Positions 1 to 11,105 of a DNA stretch of 64,000 nucleotides are shown piece by piece; position 1 is the stretch's first letter; each line of letters opens with the position of its first letter. Below the pieces are notes generated by a model. The model worked only from the letters and a program-made list of their open reading frames with translations. It made no database searches and was not told the origin of the DNA. The position numbers and the translations under genes are program-made. Source of the DNA: Eutreptiella sp. 'Long Island Sound 2002' (taxonomy: Eukaryota > Euglenozoa > Euglenophyceae > Eutreptiales > Eutreptiaceae); NCBI GenBank assembly GCA_964036045.1, contig OZ038383.1:13904430-13968429 (forward strand), given 5' to 3'.

Positions 1-3000
1 TGGACTAATCGTCTTATTGACCATGGTCTCCCACAGTACATTAGCGAAGTCCATCTTAGGTGCAACCAGATTAGTCGTAGGGGCAAGAGCTTTCTCCCAC
101 CCAGCTTCCTCCATCACAGTGTGTGAGTCGACCCAAAACTCTCGGTGTGTTGCAGACTTGGGGGCTTCATTGGGGGCTTCAGTGAAGGAATTGCATCGCC
201 GTATCAAAGACTCATGCCCCGTGCAGGGTTTGTGGACAGGCTATTGCAGACTCTAGAGTTGCACTTATTCATTAGCACAGACAAAGGTCATATAACGATG
301 GGGATGAGAGACAATTGTAACATCTTCTCAGCTCAGGTACCCCTCAGGCGCCAGATCAGGTATCCTGATTGGTTCGCAGTGAACGCCCGGACCACTTTAC
401 GTTCACTGGCCCCGGCCCTAGCACGCAAATGTGTTTACTATTCTACCCATATCACATGCACCATGCATAACATACGGCGCGCAGTGCATGAATTTCGTCA
501 CAAGGGTTATCCACGGGCGTGGCAGGGACAGGGAATGCATGTCCACAAACACGCAAGCATGTAGTGTCACAACTAGTATGAGGCGTTTCTGGAAGCGGGA
601 GCTGGTCAGGAGTACTATGTGCCGGCGCACCGCGACACCCTTCGCTGTGACCTCGTCGCCGGCTGGCATGTAGCCTGTGACGGGCTTACGCACGACGGGC
701 TGAGCGTGCGCGCGGGATCTGTGCCGCTGCCCAGCCTGTTAGGGGACACTGTGCTGCTCCTCCGGTCTGGTGTTCGGGTCTGCCATGCTGTGCGTACATT
801 AGACGATATATATGCGTCAGAATGTGCCTCCCGGGGCCCTCCGGCAAGGCCCTTTCACTCCCCATGCTGGGTACGTTGCCTGCAGTCGCGGGAGATGCAG
901 CCTGCGGGTCTAAAATTCGCTTATTGGTTGTGTGCGGCACCACACACACATCGCTCCGCTGTCTCTGATCTGCACTGCTATGTGCGGTTGTGAGAGTAGG
1001 GTGAACATGAGCAAAGCGAAAGGCGAGATGCAATGCACACGGCACATGTGTGTTTACATGGAGTATTCTTTCCACCCCAGAGTTTTGCTCGTGCCTGTTG
1101 TATTGTCAAACATCCAATACGAGAATGCATGCGAACAACATGCTAGATTTTGACTCCGTTGTGTGCAATCTCAAAGATGCCTATGCTGGCCCCCATGCAG
1201 ATTCGCCCCATGAAGTGTGGTGCCTACCACGCAACTGGATGCGTTCCATCATGCGCGCTTTCCATCTCACTTCATAAGTGAGTGTACCACCAGCACTCGC
1301 TACGAGCCGCCAGCATCCACCAGCTTTTCCATGTGAAATACCATTCGGTGGACTTATAGACACATTTGCTCTTTTGCGACAGCCGGGGCATGTTGCCTGT
1401 TTGGTCCTTTTGCAACCATGGCACGTGGTGTTTGTAGACACCGTGCTGAAAGCAACACGGACCCGCGATGATGGACGGTTTGTGGCATAAACGAAAGGTG
1501 CCCATCCTGGATCAATTGTTGTCTGCGACTGCCTGGGAACCGGTTTCTCCTTGTGATATCCCCCATAAACCTTCCCATTTGTTTTCTGCCTAACGCCAAG
1601 GTGCGACCAAGCACCCCCTCCACATGTACGCAATTTGCTGAACTCGCCCCCTCCTCCCCTCTTGTGCTCCATGACAATGTGAACATCGGCCCCCTAGCTA
1701 AATGTGTTGGTGGCACCATCCCGCCACAGCCCCTAGTTCTTATTTTTGCCCTGCATGAGGATGGTGATCAGGCGGGATATTTCTTAAAATCATTGAAGCG
1801 GCAAGAACAACCACTATCCCGAATGTCGCTGATGCCATCATTGAAGGGGACATGGGCTCCATGTCCTATGTATACCCTACATAAGTCAACCCATGGCGTC
1901 CACTCTTCACTTTGGATTTGTTCAGGTTCTTCCAAAAAACCTGTGGGATACAGAAACTCATCCTGCCTGCGGTGGGTTTCACCGAGGGAAGGAGAAAGTC
2001 CTACTCCGTCCACCCCTCCCTCCCGCCGTTCGACTCATACCTCTCGACTAGGGGTTCCGAATCTTTTCCTTTCGACATACATCAAAAATTGTTCATGTTA
2101 ACATGTTGGTAACTTGGTTAGTCAAGAACCCACCAGGTATGCACATGCGACCTGTTCAAGAAATTGATCGGTTGCGAGCCCACGTCAGATTTTCTCTGAC
2201 CTTCCTTTGGCCCCCCTCCAGCCCGGGCTCGGGGGAAATATACACGCATCAAACAAAATAAGGGCCAAGATGGTTATTGATGTTGAAATCTTGAATATTC
2301 ATCACCCAAATCCCTCGCTTTATCACTAAAAGCCCCCAAAATCAAGGAAGAAGAGAAAGATAATATCAGGGCAGCATTTCCCAATTCCTCTAAGAAACCT
2401 AGTCAAAACACCATGTCACGAGAAATGCAGGCCAAAGCCCTTTGAACGGAATCCCTCTGCGAGCGCAGAAACTCCATACCTAACGGAGGGAGAAAGTTGA
2501 GTGAATGGAGTGGTTTTGGTAAGGATGGAGAAACTCCGTCCCGAAGTGCATTGGTTTTCTCTAAGGGATGGTGTTTCCAGGCTTCAAGCCCTTTCCAAGC
2601 TCATTGCAAATGGGACATCAAAGTTTGCGTAGCACCGTGGCCGTTTGGCGCACTTGAGCAAATCAAGTGCTATAATACCAGAACTATGCGCGCCAAGGCC
2701 AAAAGAACTGTCAAAATGTTTCCCTAGAAAATCTAAAACCATTAGCGGAATCTTGCCATGTGCCAAAATAGTCGTCCACTTACACTGCTTTTTTGTTTGG
2801 CACATGTTTGGAGCATTCACCGGTGACAACTTGCCGGGGAGAGTGGATGTTGGCGAGGCCGTCAAGATTCCGTAGCACACACTCATGTTTGCCTGCTTTC
2901 CAATGTCTAGCCGAAACGTGTCGAATATCTAGGCGAAGCATACTTCAATAGATACTTTTGGAAATGGTGGATACGACAATTTCTTCGGTAGCTGAGAAAG

Positions 3001-3180
3001 CGAGGGGTGCTACAGGACATAGGGCATGTGGAGAGCATACCCTTGAGATGGTGGGGTACGTAGGCAAAACCACTGAACCATCACAACGAACGTCACGCAG
3101 CACGGTACCACGGTGGTAGCACCAGACACAACGAACCTCCGTACTATCGTGGGGGAACTGACGTTTTTTTTAGTCTCTAC
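1..3180. other. Gene-poor stretch, nothing recognised
   Basis: Only short overlapping open frames occur here, the longest about 180 codons at 1553-2101 on the + strand. None shows a known domain, codon-like composition or convincing splice sites. The sequence is of mixed composition with no obvious tandem repeat. I regard it as intergenic or old transposon debris. Confidence 0.6.
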
Positions 3181-4698
3181 AGAGGTTTACTCAAATGAAC
3201 GACACGGACCGGGTGTGAGAGTTGGGGAGCCCGTTCATGAAGTCACCGTGACGAAGCCCCAACCGCTAACTTCATGACTTTGGGGGTTGCATGCAAGGCT
3301 AATTTGCCTTACCCCACGGGCACATATCTCGACTTGCTCTCTAGTTAGTCCTTCCATGGTCACCAACTGCGGAACGAAGTTCAAGCTATATTAGTATGCG
3401 TGCACATATGCCATGGTACAATGCCTTCTCTTACATTGACTCAAACACGTGCCGCACTGCTTGGAGGCATCGGGGTGGTGTGGCCCAACACCCACCAAGG
3501 TAGCATGGCGTGTTTAGCGAGTCATACGTGCGGGTCCTTTGGATGCCTTGTTGAAGAGGCTTAGTAGCTGTCTAGTGTGCGTCCGGTGCGGTGTGTTTCG
3601 TGCGTCGTTCAGGAGACCTTGCTTGTGTCTCCTTGGCTCGTGGCTTGTAGCGCTTGCGAAATGGCTGTGTGGCTGGGTCCATCTCGGGTTGTACTATCCA
3701 TAGGTCATGTGTTCTGAGCTATGTGTTCCATTGGGAATAGTATTCCCTCACCCCCAAGTTGTAGCCCATGTGTGAGTGCTCATGGCGGCAGTCTACACGG
3801 CCTTGTATGCGTGGCGCTTCAATTGTACGATGTGGTTCAATTTTACGATGTTCCTTTTGCGGCTCGGGAACAAAGACGTTAGTAGAGGTTTACTCAAATG
3901 AACGACACGGACCGGGTGTGAGAGTTGGGGAGCCCGTTCATGAAGTCACCGTGACGAAGCCCCAACCGCTAACTTCATGACTTTGGGGGTTGCATGCAAG
4001 GCTAATTTGCCTTACCCCACGGGCACATATCTCGACTTGCTCTCTAGTTAGTCCTTCCATGGTCACCAACTGCGGAACGAAGTTCAAGCTATATTAGTAT
4101 GCGTGCACATATGCCATGGTACAATGCCTTCTCTTACATTGACTCAAACACGTGCCGCACTGCTTGGAGGCATCGGGGTGGTGTGGCCCAACACCCACCA
4201 AGGTAGCATGGCGTGTTTAGCGAGTCATACGTGCGGGTCCTTTGGATGCCTTGTTGAAGAGGCTTAGTAGCTGTCTAGTGTGCGTCCGGTGCGGTGTGTT
4301 TCGTGCGTCGTTCAGGAGACCTTGCTTGTGTCTCCTTGGCTCGTGGCTTGTAGCGCTTGCGAAATGGCTGTGTGGCTGGGTCCATCTCGGGTTGTACTAT
4401 CCATAGGTCATGTGTTCTGAGCTATGTGTTCCATTGGGAATAGTATTCCCTCACCCCCAAGTTGTAGCCCATGTGTGAGTGCTCATGGCGGCAGTCTACA
4501 CGGCCTTGTATGCGTGGCGCTTCAATTGTACGATGTGGTTCAATTTTACGATGTTCCTTTTGCGGCTCGGGAACAAAGACGTTAGTAGAGGTTTACTCAA
4601 ATGAACGACACGGACCGGGTGTGAGAGTTGGGGAGCCCGTTCATGAAGTCACCGTGACGAAGCCCCAACCGCTAACTTCATGACTTTGGGGGTTGCAT
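3181..4698. repeat. Perfect 703-bp tandem repeat, two units plus 112 bp
   Basis: The sequence starting AGAGGTTTACTC recurs at 3181, 3884 and 4587, exactly 703 bp apart. The two full units look identical base for base, and the third stops after 112 bp (ending GGGTTGCAT at 4698). The layout is therefore 112-591-112-591-112. That is what unequal recombination between the terminal repeats of a small LTR-type element (TRIM) would give, but it is also what a simple tandem duplication gives. The ends are not TG...CA, and I see only a weak CTAC match at the two flanks, so the LTR reading is unproven. A 70-codon open frame repeated in each unit (3768-3980, 4471-4683) resembles no protein I know. The lack of any difference means a very young event or an assembly artefact. 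Confidence 0.9.
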
Positions 4699-5738
4699 AC
4701 TACGGAAAATCAATGTGTTGAATTACATATTTCAAATCAATGCGGTTTTCCCGTATTATACCTCCCACCCAGCCGGTTTGATGACAAACCTTCCTTTGTT
4801 GCTTTTTGGATTTCGCTATCTGGCCATCATGATATTTCGCTGAACCTTTTTTGACATTTTTTCGTCGAAATCCAATATCTGGCATGATTTTATTTACATA
4901 TGATGATTTAAAGAAAAACAGTAATAATTTGGTAAAGCACTTTGGGAAACCATCGACACACTGATTTAATTTGAATTTTACAGCCCAGCGAAAATTACCC
5001 CAGTGAAAAATACCACTGGTAGCCGCGTCCAGCCAGGCAGCCAGCAGTCGGGCAAATCGGTTCCCACTATCCTCTACCTCCCATACCTCCCGACAACGCA
5101 TCTTGTGCTCTGCTGACGTTACACTCAGGAGGTGAAATCGCGTGCGACGCGCCATTTTGGGGGCTTAAAATGGGATTTGGAACTTTTCGCTTTTAGACGT
5201 GCCGAGACCATGGATGAATGCCCTTGAATGTGAAGATTTCGAGACTGTGCCCTACATAGGCTGTAACGCGATGACGATTTCGACGTGTATTTTGTCCGTT
5301 GGGTTGAACTAATGCTGTTGCGTTCGACGTTAGGTACGCAGTCGTTCGCGTTTCTGTGCATTTTAGACTGGTGTATGCACCCGGACCCCCACAGGGGGGA
5401 ATATCATATGTTGGCCACAAAGGCCATATTTGGGAGCACCAATGACTTCCGCGCAGTTTCACTGGGGCACATTCGCAGGCAACAGAAAGAAGGGCAAGAT
5501 GACGCGGTACTGTGCGGTTGGCAAGCACTCGCCGAATGCCTATTTCTCACTTGTCCCTGCTCCCCTTGAGTCACATTTTCGCAATCCGCATCCGGGTCCG
5601 CCTCTGTGTTGTGAGGCATGCTGGCACAAGAAGTGTGTTCTGCCTGCTGACAGTCGCCGTACCCGCCGCACACCTACCTTCGACGAGGACACAACAAGCA
5701 GTCAGTGAGCAAGCAGTCAGTCGTGCAGTTCGTCTCAG
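4699..5738. other. Intergenic, unidentified open frames
   Basis: A 151-codon open frame lies on the minus strand (5155-4700) with a Lys-rich C-terminal half and no recognised domain. On the + strand, 5430-5708 is open for 92 codons and contains a Cys-rich stretch (LCCEACWHKKC). It ends just before the start of the following transposase-like pseudogene, and no ordinary intron joins the two in frame. It could be a decayed 5' part of that element. Confidence 0.35.
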
Positions 5739-7792
5739 ATGACTTCTAGTTCCCAGAGTTCGCAGAGGCCGCCACCAAGTTCTGATGCACTGTGTGAACT
5801 GTGTGGGAGGTTTGCAGTGTCGCACACATTTGAGTCTACAGATCTGGCTTTCAGGCTCGCCACTTGCTCCGTCAGGCAGTTGTCGCACAAGTCTAGCCTT
5901 CTGGTTTGTGAATCCTGTTGCAAGCACCTGTCTGCTGCATCAACACACCTCCTGAAAGTGCGCACAAATTCTGTACTTCTTGTTTAAGCACCACCAGGTG
6001 TTGTTCAGGAGGCTGTTGGTCCAGATGTTCCTGGTACAGCAGATGCAGCCTCCTTGACGGATCTCCACTGCTGGCCTAAGAAGGGCACCATACCTTGTGA
6101 GGTTAGGATGAAGTTGGCTGAGATGCAAGTAGACTGTGGGGCCACTGCCTACTGTGCTGCAGATTCGTACCACTTACTGTTGGGAGGGAAATGCCACTCT
6201 GACAGCGCACGGCATGCTTTAATAGAACTCGACTCTGTTTTGTTTGACTGCATGTGCTTAGAGTTGGCAGAGGTACAGGAAGTAGCTTTGGGCTGTGATG
6301 GGACAACTACTTGGTACTCTCGGTCAGCCTTTGAAGTGCATCTTGTATACAAGCAGAAGGTTCAGTTAGCAGACCTAACGGACATCACTGAAAAAGATGC
6401 AGGCTATTTGAGAAAGGTTGTAGAGTTTTGGGACCGCTTGAACGTAAGACAAGAGGAACTGAGTGTGCAGCCCACCAGCATTTATTGGTGCACGTCTGTT
6501 ATCTGTGATAACACAAGTGTAAATACAGGGCATGTTAAGGGTTTGGTTGCATTGCTAGAGGGTGTTCGTGAACACGCATATGCTTTGTTGGCGGACCCCA
6601 AACCTCCTTACAGGCCCACAGTATTTAAAGGTTGCGACGACCACATTGCTAGTATCATTTACACCACATCTGACCGTGCTCTTGTACAATATTTTGCAAA
6701 TGACCCTGCCATGTCCTATCTCCGCCATCCAAAGAAGACAGGGAAGGGTTTTATATTCCTGGTGTTTCATTACCTCAAGAGGCTTTCGAAAAGACTACTG
6801 GGTGTGCTACGCCCTGAGTGGTCTGCAACGAAATTGGAAGCCGATAGATTCCTCCCTCCTCGCCGGCCTAAGGACAAGATGGTGTCTTGCAGTTTCAATC
6901 GCTTCTACACTTTCGGTGTGGTGGCTGATTCGAGCCTCTGGTATGAAACCTGTATTCGCCCTCTCCTAAAGCCAGACACAGATGCCCTGTTCCTCGACTG
7001 GCAGGTAGATCTCATCATTTAGTTTTCCTGTCATGTCCTCCAAGGTGTGTCGTCTCAGTTTGAGCGCCCTTTCCTGAAGGTTTCACATCAACTTGGTAAT
7101 GTTTCGTCAACAGGGTATCAAGCCTGGCTTCGAAACCTATTGGTTCTGGTCAACCAATGGGATGCTCTCCCTGAACTTGTAGTCAGCAAGAGTGTTGTTT
7201 ATGGCAGCATTGTGTTAGATTTCACTCAGCTAACCATCTGTCGCATTCTTGTAGACTCACTGAAGCACATAGTAAAAACACACCTCATGCCTTTCCTTGA
7301 AATGAAGGTACCAACCTTAATCCGTGGGACCAACCGTTGGGGTGAATCTGTGTTCCATTCTTACATGAGAATGCTCTTGGACAGATGCCCTCACATGCGA
7401 ATGCATCTAATTGCAGCCTAGGTTCGGTGCCACAGGTCCTCTTACCGTGACGAAGTGGCTCCTGGGGACTTGGTGGCACACAGCAAGGGGGTAGAGAAAG
7501 GCTTGCGGACCCTGAGCTCAGTGTGAGGCGATTCTCTGAGGTAATGTTACGCAAGCTGCTGCACGAGAATGCCAACAAGAGGGCAAAACTTGAAAAACTT
7601 GCCATGGACCAACAGCTGCTGCAGCACTTGCAAACGGTGGGTTTGGTGCCTCAGGTCCAAGGGAAGGTAACCAAAGCAGTTCTAACACAGGCTATCAAGC
7701 AGTACAATGCCTCTGGAGGCAAACTGAGGGTGACAGGCAAGAAGCAGGAACTCAGAGAGCGCCTGGAGGTTGTACTGCACAGTGGTCAGTGA
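5739..7792 (+). pseudogene. Decayed transposase-like gene with SAP-like C-terminus, copy 1
   Basis: Four coding blocks join with short introns. Exon 1 (5739-5957) encodes a zinc-binding-like region with LCELC and VCESCC. A 51-bp intron (5958-6008) and a 54-bp intron (7005-7058), both phase 0 with GT-AG ends, flank exon 2 (6009-7004). Exon 2 carries GCDGTTTW, then CDNTSVNTG, then GCDDHIAS. The order of an early Asp, a later Asp-Asn and a C/H region recalls RNase H-fold DDE transposases such as hAT-type enzymes, but I cannot name the superfamily. Exon 3 runs from 7059. It meets a TAG at 7419-7421 and shifts frame before the block from about 7490 to 7792, which ends in a SAP-like helix pair (LTQAIKQYNASGGKLRVTGK) that in known families binds DNA. 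The same protein order recurs in copy 2 downstream, which supports the joins. With a stop and a frameshift this copy is dead. Confidence 0.6.
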
Positions 7793-8606
7793 GAGGTGTT
7801 TTTGCTGCTCGTTTTGTGCCTTTTGTATGCCTTGTTCTTATGTCTGCCACTTGGAGCCTTTGGAAGGAGGTTGCCCACCACGAAGGGAAATGGTCCAGTG
7901 GGTGTCCAAGACCAAGTGGAAACTCGCCCGGGCAACCTCCTCACACCCCGTGGTGACCACACACCGTCCGGATATACCTACGTTTTGGGGGCGTTTTGGG
8001 GGGAAGGGGGGCGGTATTTTACCACCTGAGTTACACCACCGTATCTCTGCACATATGGCGCATGCGCAACGGTCAAATCTGGTGGTGGTGGTCAGCAAAT
8101 CGTTTTCAGTCAGCTTGTCCAAAGCCGCCTGCGCGCCAGACTGGGGTGGTCAACGGAGAAATTATTTTTTTATTCCTGAACGGTATGCATGCGTTTTTTT
8201 ACATGTTTCTATTAAGTAACTCAATAGTTTTCATTCTGTATTTTTTTTTCTGGTCCGGATCGCCGTTTTACCCTTGTCGGTCGATTATCTTCACTTCTAT
8301 GCAGCCGAGAACAAGAAGAAGTTTGTAGGCCTGCTTGGTCTGCAAAGAGCTCCGTGACCACAAAATTTCGGATTCCATCCTCAGGTATGCACGTTCGTAG
8401 TTCAACAACAAGGTCTCAATTTGTAAGATGCCACCATTGCCAATCTACCTTTGTGGTAGATTGGTTCGTCAAACTAAGAGTTCAGTGGTTCTACATTTGC
8501 GGTTGGTGTTTTGTGGGAGTGGTAAGCAACAAGTTTTGGGACAATGGAGCTTGGTGTCTTCCGATGCTTGCACCATGATGCTTAGATTCAAGGATACAAA
8601 ATAGGT
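7793..8606. other. Spacer between the two transposase-like copies
   Basis: No gene seen. A short inverted pair (AGGTTGCC near 7869 and GGCAACCTCC near 7932) and G- and T-rich runs (7983-8015, 8165-8255) occur. I could not find terminal inverted repeats bracketing copy 1. An open frame at 8354-8578 with CHHC may be a remnant of the N-terminal zinc region of copy 2. Confidence 0.4.
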
Positions 8607-9335
8607 CATTTTAGCCACAAGCTTGGGGTATCGCGAGCACTGGAATATAAGAACTTCGTAATGAGTTGGGTTGACTTTGTGGAGGACTGGTGACATAACC
8701 CAGAGGGTGCCTTTTTTCATCTCCCACCACTGGAGCCCCTTCCGGATGACCAACGGGAGGTGGTTTTGCTCATGATTGCAGCGGTGCATGACACATTTCA
8801 AAAGCATGTTGTGCCTCATGTGAATAACGGTGATGGGTTTACGTCCTCGACCAACCGGGTTGGAGAGACCGTGTTCCGGTACATGCGAGCATGCTTCGAC
8901 CAGAATCAAAGCACACGCATGGTGTTGGTAGCATCTCATTTCATTGTGGCCCGTAGCAAGTACCTAAACTTGGTGATTAGCGAACCATGGCGCATGAAGC
9001 AAGTGATGAATAGAGTCAGCAAGCGCCTTGATTCACCCGAGTGCAGGTACCTAACTTACTGCTACCTTCGGTTGTCTGAGTTGGTAAAGGAGAATGAAAA
9101 GAAGAAGGCGAGGGCTGTAGCAAAGGATCGTGAGAGTAAGCTTCGAGGTAGGCTTGTTGTGGCTAAGTTGTTGCCTAAGGATGTAGGTTATTTGACTGTA
9201 GAACACCTTAAGAAGGCCACTGGAGGGCTGCGGCAGCGTGAGCCTGACCTTGTTGATTTTTTGCGCTTGAACGTGAACCGTGAGCAATTGATGAACCAAT
9301 TGGAGGATTGGGTTGGCACTGACAATGTCTGTTGA
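8607..9335 (+). pseudogene. Transposase-like gene fragment, copy 2
   Basis: This is a paralogue of the C-terminal half of copy 1, on the same strand about 0.8 kb downstream. The match begins with SHKLG (SHQLG in copy 1), continues through STNRVGETVF (GTNRWGESVF) and a basic linker, and ends in a helical SAP-like region (YLTVEHLKKATGG). The frame is open from 8607 to 9335 except for one in-frame TGA at 8691-8693, after VDFVEDW. The N-terminal catalytic half is missing or unrecognisable. Divergence from copy 1 is large at the protein level, so the two are old separate insertions or an old duplication. The 191 codons after the TGA are intact and could in principle be expressed alone, but decay is the simpler reading. 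Confidence 0.6.
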
Positions 9336-10249
9336 CCATTTCATGCTTCTTTTGTGCATACGAGTCTTGTGCTAGGGAGGGAGGGAGCCTTCTATGCCTT
9401 TCGTGCCCATCTTTTCATTTCGGAGGGACCCAGAAACAGGGGTCAGACAGGCAGCAAAAACCCCCCGGGACCCGGGCACGAGGCCACGCGACATCGACTC
9501 GAAAAGCACCTTTGAACCCTCCACCTAAGAGTTCGGGTCCCAAGCTCGCCGTAGCAACTTTCGGAGGTGCTTTTCGAGCCATATAGCCAAAACGGTGGCC
9601 GGGAAGATTGAGTCCACGAAAAGCAGGGTTTCGGTAGCCCCTGGGCAGGTTTCGGACAAGCTGAGTTTTCAGTCGATTGCAATGATCGGGTTCCGCGCCA
9701 ATCTCCGCTGTTCTGTCGCCGTTACTGAAATTCAGTCTGAATTCAGCTTAATGAAGTTTTAATGGCAACAAACGACCATCACTTAGTTTATTTTACTGAA
9801 CGATTAACGATTACTTAACGATTCTTATGGAGCTCCGGATTATCGTCACTCAATTTGCTTTAATTTTACAGTATTTTCAATTCATGATTTACTTACTTAT
9901 TAATAGGGAGGAGGAGGGTATATTAGGGTATGTGGGCCCGGATGTACCACACCTATCACGAAGGTGTTCACAAATCGTCGACAGGGCAGACTTGGGTAGT
10001 ACTGCCCTCGGGGCCATGGAAAACCCCTTGCCCAACCTGCTGGCGGCATGCGTCCACCTTCTCTTGCAGGAGGTCCTGGGCGGCGGACATTGTGGAAAAG
10101 GAGGTCACCCTAAGAGTAGGATGAAGAAAGCATGAAACAGAGGTGCCCAGAAAGAAAGAGATTTGAGAAGAAAGAGGATGGCACACTGGGTTTAACTGAG
10201 CATGTGGGATTCCTCAAGGTAAGTTGGAAATTCCTAGCAAAGACCAACG
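9336..10249. other. Intergenic with palindromic element
   Basis: No gene seen. 9720-9910 is AT-rich. A 14-bp perfect inverted repeat lies at 9498-9578 and is listed separately. Confidence 0.5.
9498..9578. repeat. Inverted repeat, 14-bp perfect arms, dispersed family member
   Basis: CTCGAAAAGCACCT at 9498-9511 is the exact reverse complement of AGGTGCTTTTCGAG at 9565-9578, with a 53-bp spacer. The right arm runs on into GAGCCATATAGCCAAAAC. A close relative, GAGCCATGTAGCCAAAGA, occurs at about 60010-60027 in a similar context (CTCGGAATCGCATTTT before it, GGCC after it). This is therefore a dispersed repeat, probably a small non-autonomous element. Confidence 0.7.
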
Positions 10250-10425
10250 ACGAAAGGGTGCACGAAAGGGGTACGAAGGCACATCTAAGTTGTAGAAAAG
10301 GGTACGAAAGGGTGTACGAAAAGTGGTACAAATGCACTCCTTTCGTACGAAATCTCCGAATATCCCCCTATCGTATATGCCTTTCGTACACCCTTTCGGA
10401 ACCCTTTCGTAGACCCCTTCGTGCA
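10250..10425. repeat. Imperfect long hairpin built from CGAAAGGGTG/TACGAA units
   Basis: The left half repeats ACGAAAGGGTGCACGAAA and related units. The right half (10367-10425) carries the complement (CTTTCGTACACCCTTTCGGA and so on). The two halves can fold back around AAATGCACTCC near 10330-10340. The structure suggests a fold-back or MITE-type element. No target duplication was identified. Confidence 0.65.
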
Positions 10426-10510
10426 AAAATGGATGTTGCAACAAAAATGCTATCTCTAACCTAGGCACGCGCAACAAAGAAGTAAAGGCACCAAAAGGCT
10501 TCCACATGTA

Positions 10511-11102
10511 CTCCCCCCCCCCGTGACAGTAGACCCAGGTCTCTTAATTTTTTGACCGGGAGCCAAAGCCCTGGGTCTCTTAGAGTGTACTTTTCCAAGT
10601 GGGTCTCTTATATTGTAGTTCCAGGCCCTGGTGTGACCTATGTTCTAACTCAGAAAACAAGCCGCATCCAACCAGCCCACCAAGATTCGTTTTCATTTTT
10701 CAACCAAAAAAAACCATTTTGTTGGGGCTCTTCCTTATTGCACACTTGACAGGTTGTCAGGAGTTGGTTGATGCTTTTGAAGCAAGTGAGCGAGATTGTG
10801 CCTTGGCGCGAAGTGTTCGCCTTGGGCTTCGGTACTAATGTCCATCCGAGATCCATTTGTTGGAATTGTGTGTGACAATACCCTTAACATTCAATTTGGG
10901 AGCATTTGATTAAGATTGTCTTGTCACATTAGGGCTTGGGCTTTGGTTCAGGTTCCTGTGTCTCACCTGTTGCAAGTGGGTCTCTTATACGGTACTTTTC
11001 CAAGTGGGTTCTCTTCTCGTTTTGGTCGGGGACAGGTCTGAGATTGGACTAGGTCTCTTAAACCGTCTTTTGCTGGTGGGTCTACTGTCACGGGGGAGGG
11101 AG
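10511..11102. mobile_element. Stowaway-like MITE with TA target-site duplication
   Basis: The ends are CTCCCCCCCCCCGTGACAG on the left and, reverse-complemented, CTCCCTCCCCCGTGACAG on the right. Both continue into TAGACCCA, giving near-perfect terminal inverted repeats of about 27 bp. Each end is bordered by TA (10509-10510 and 11103-11104). TA duplication plus a CTCCCTCC terminus is the hallmark of Stowaway MITEs, mobilised by Tc1/mariner transposases. The element is 592 bp and has no coding capacity. Inside, the motif TTTTCCAAGTGGGTCTCT occurs near each end in the same orientation (about 10590 and 11000), and a diverged relative occurs at about 14911-14935. Confidence 0.8.
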
Positions 11103-11105
11103 TAC

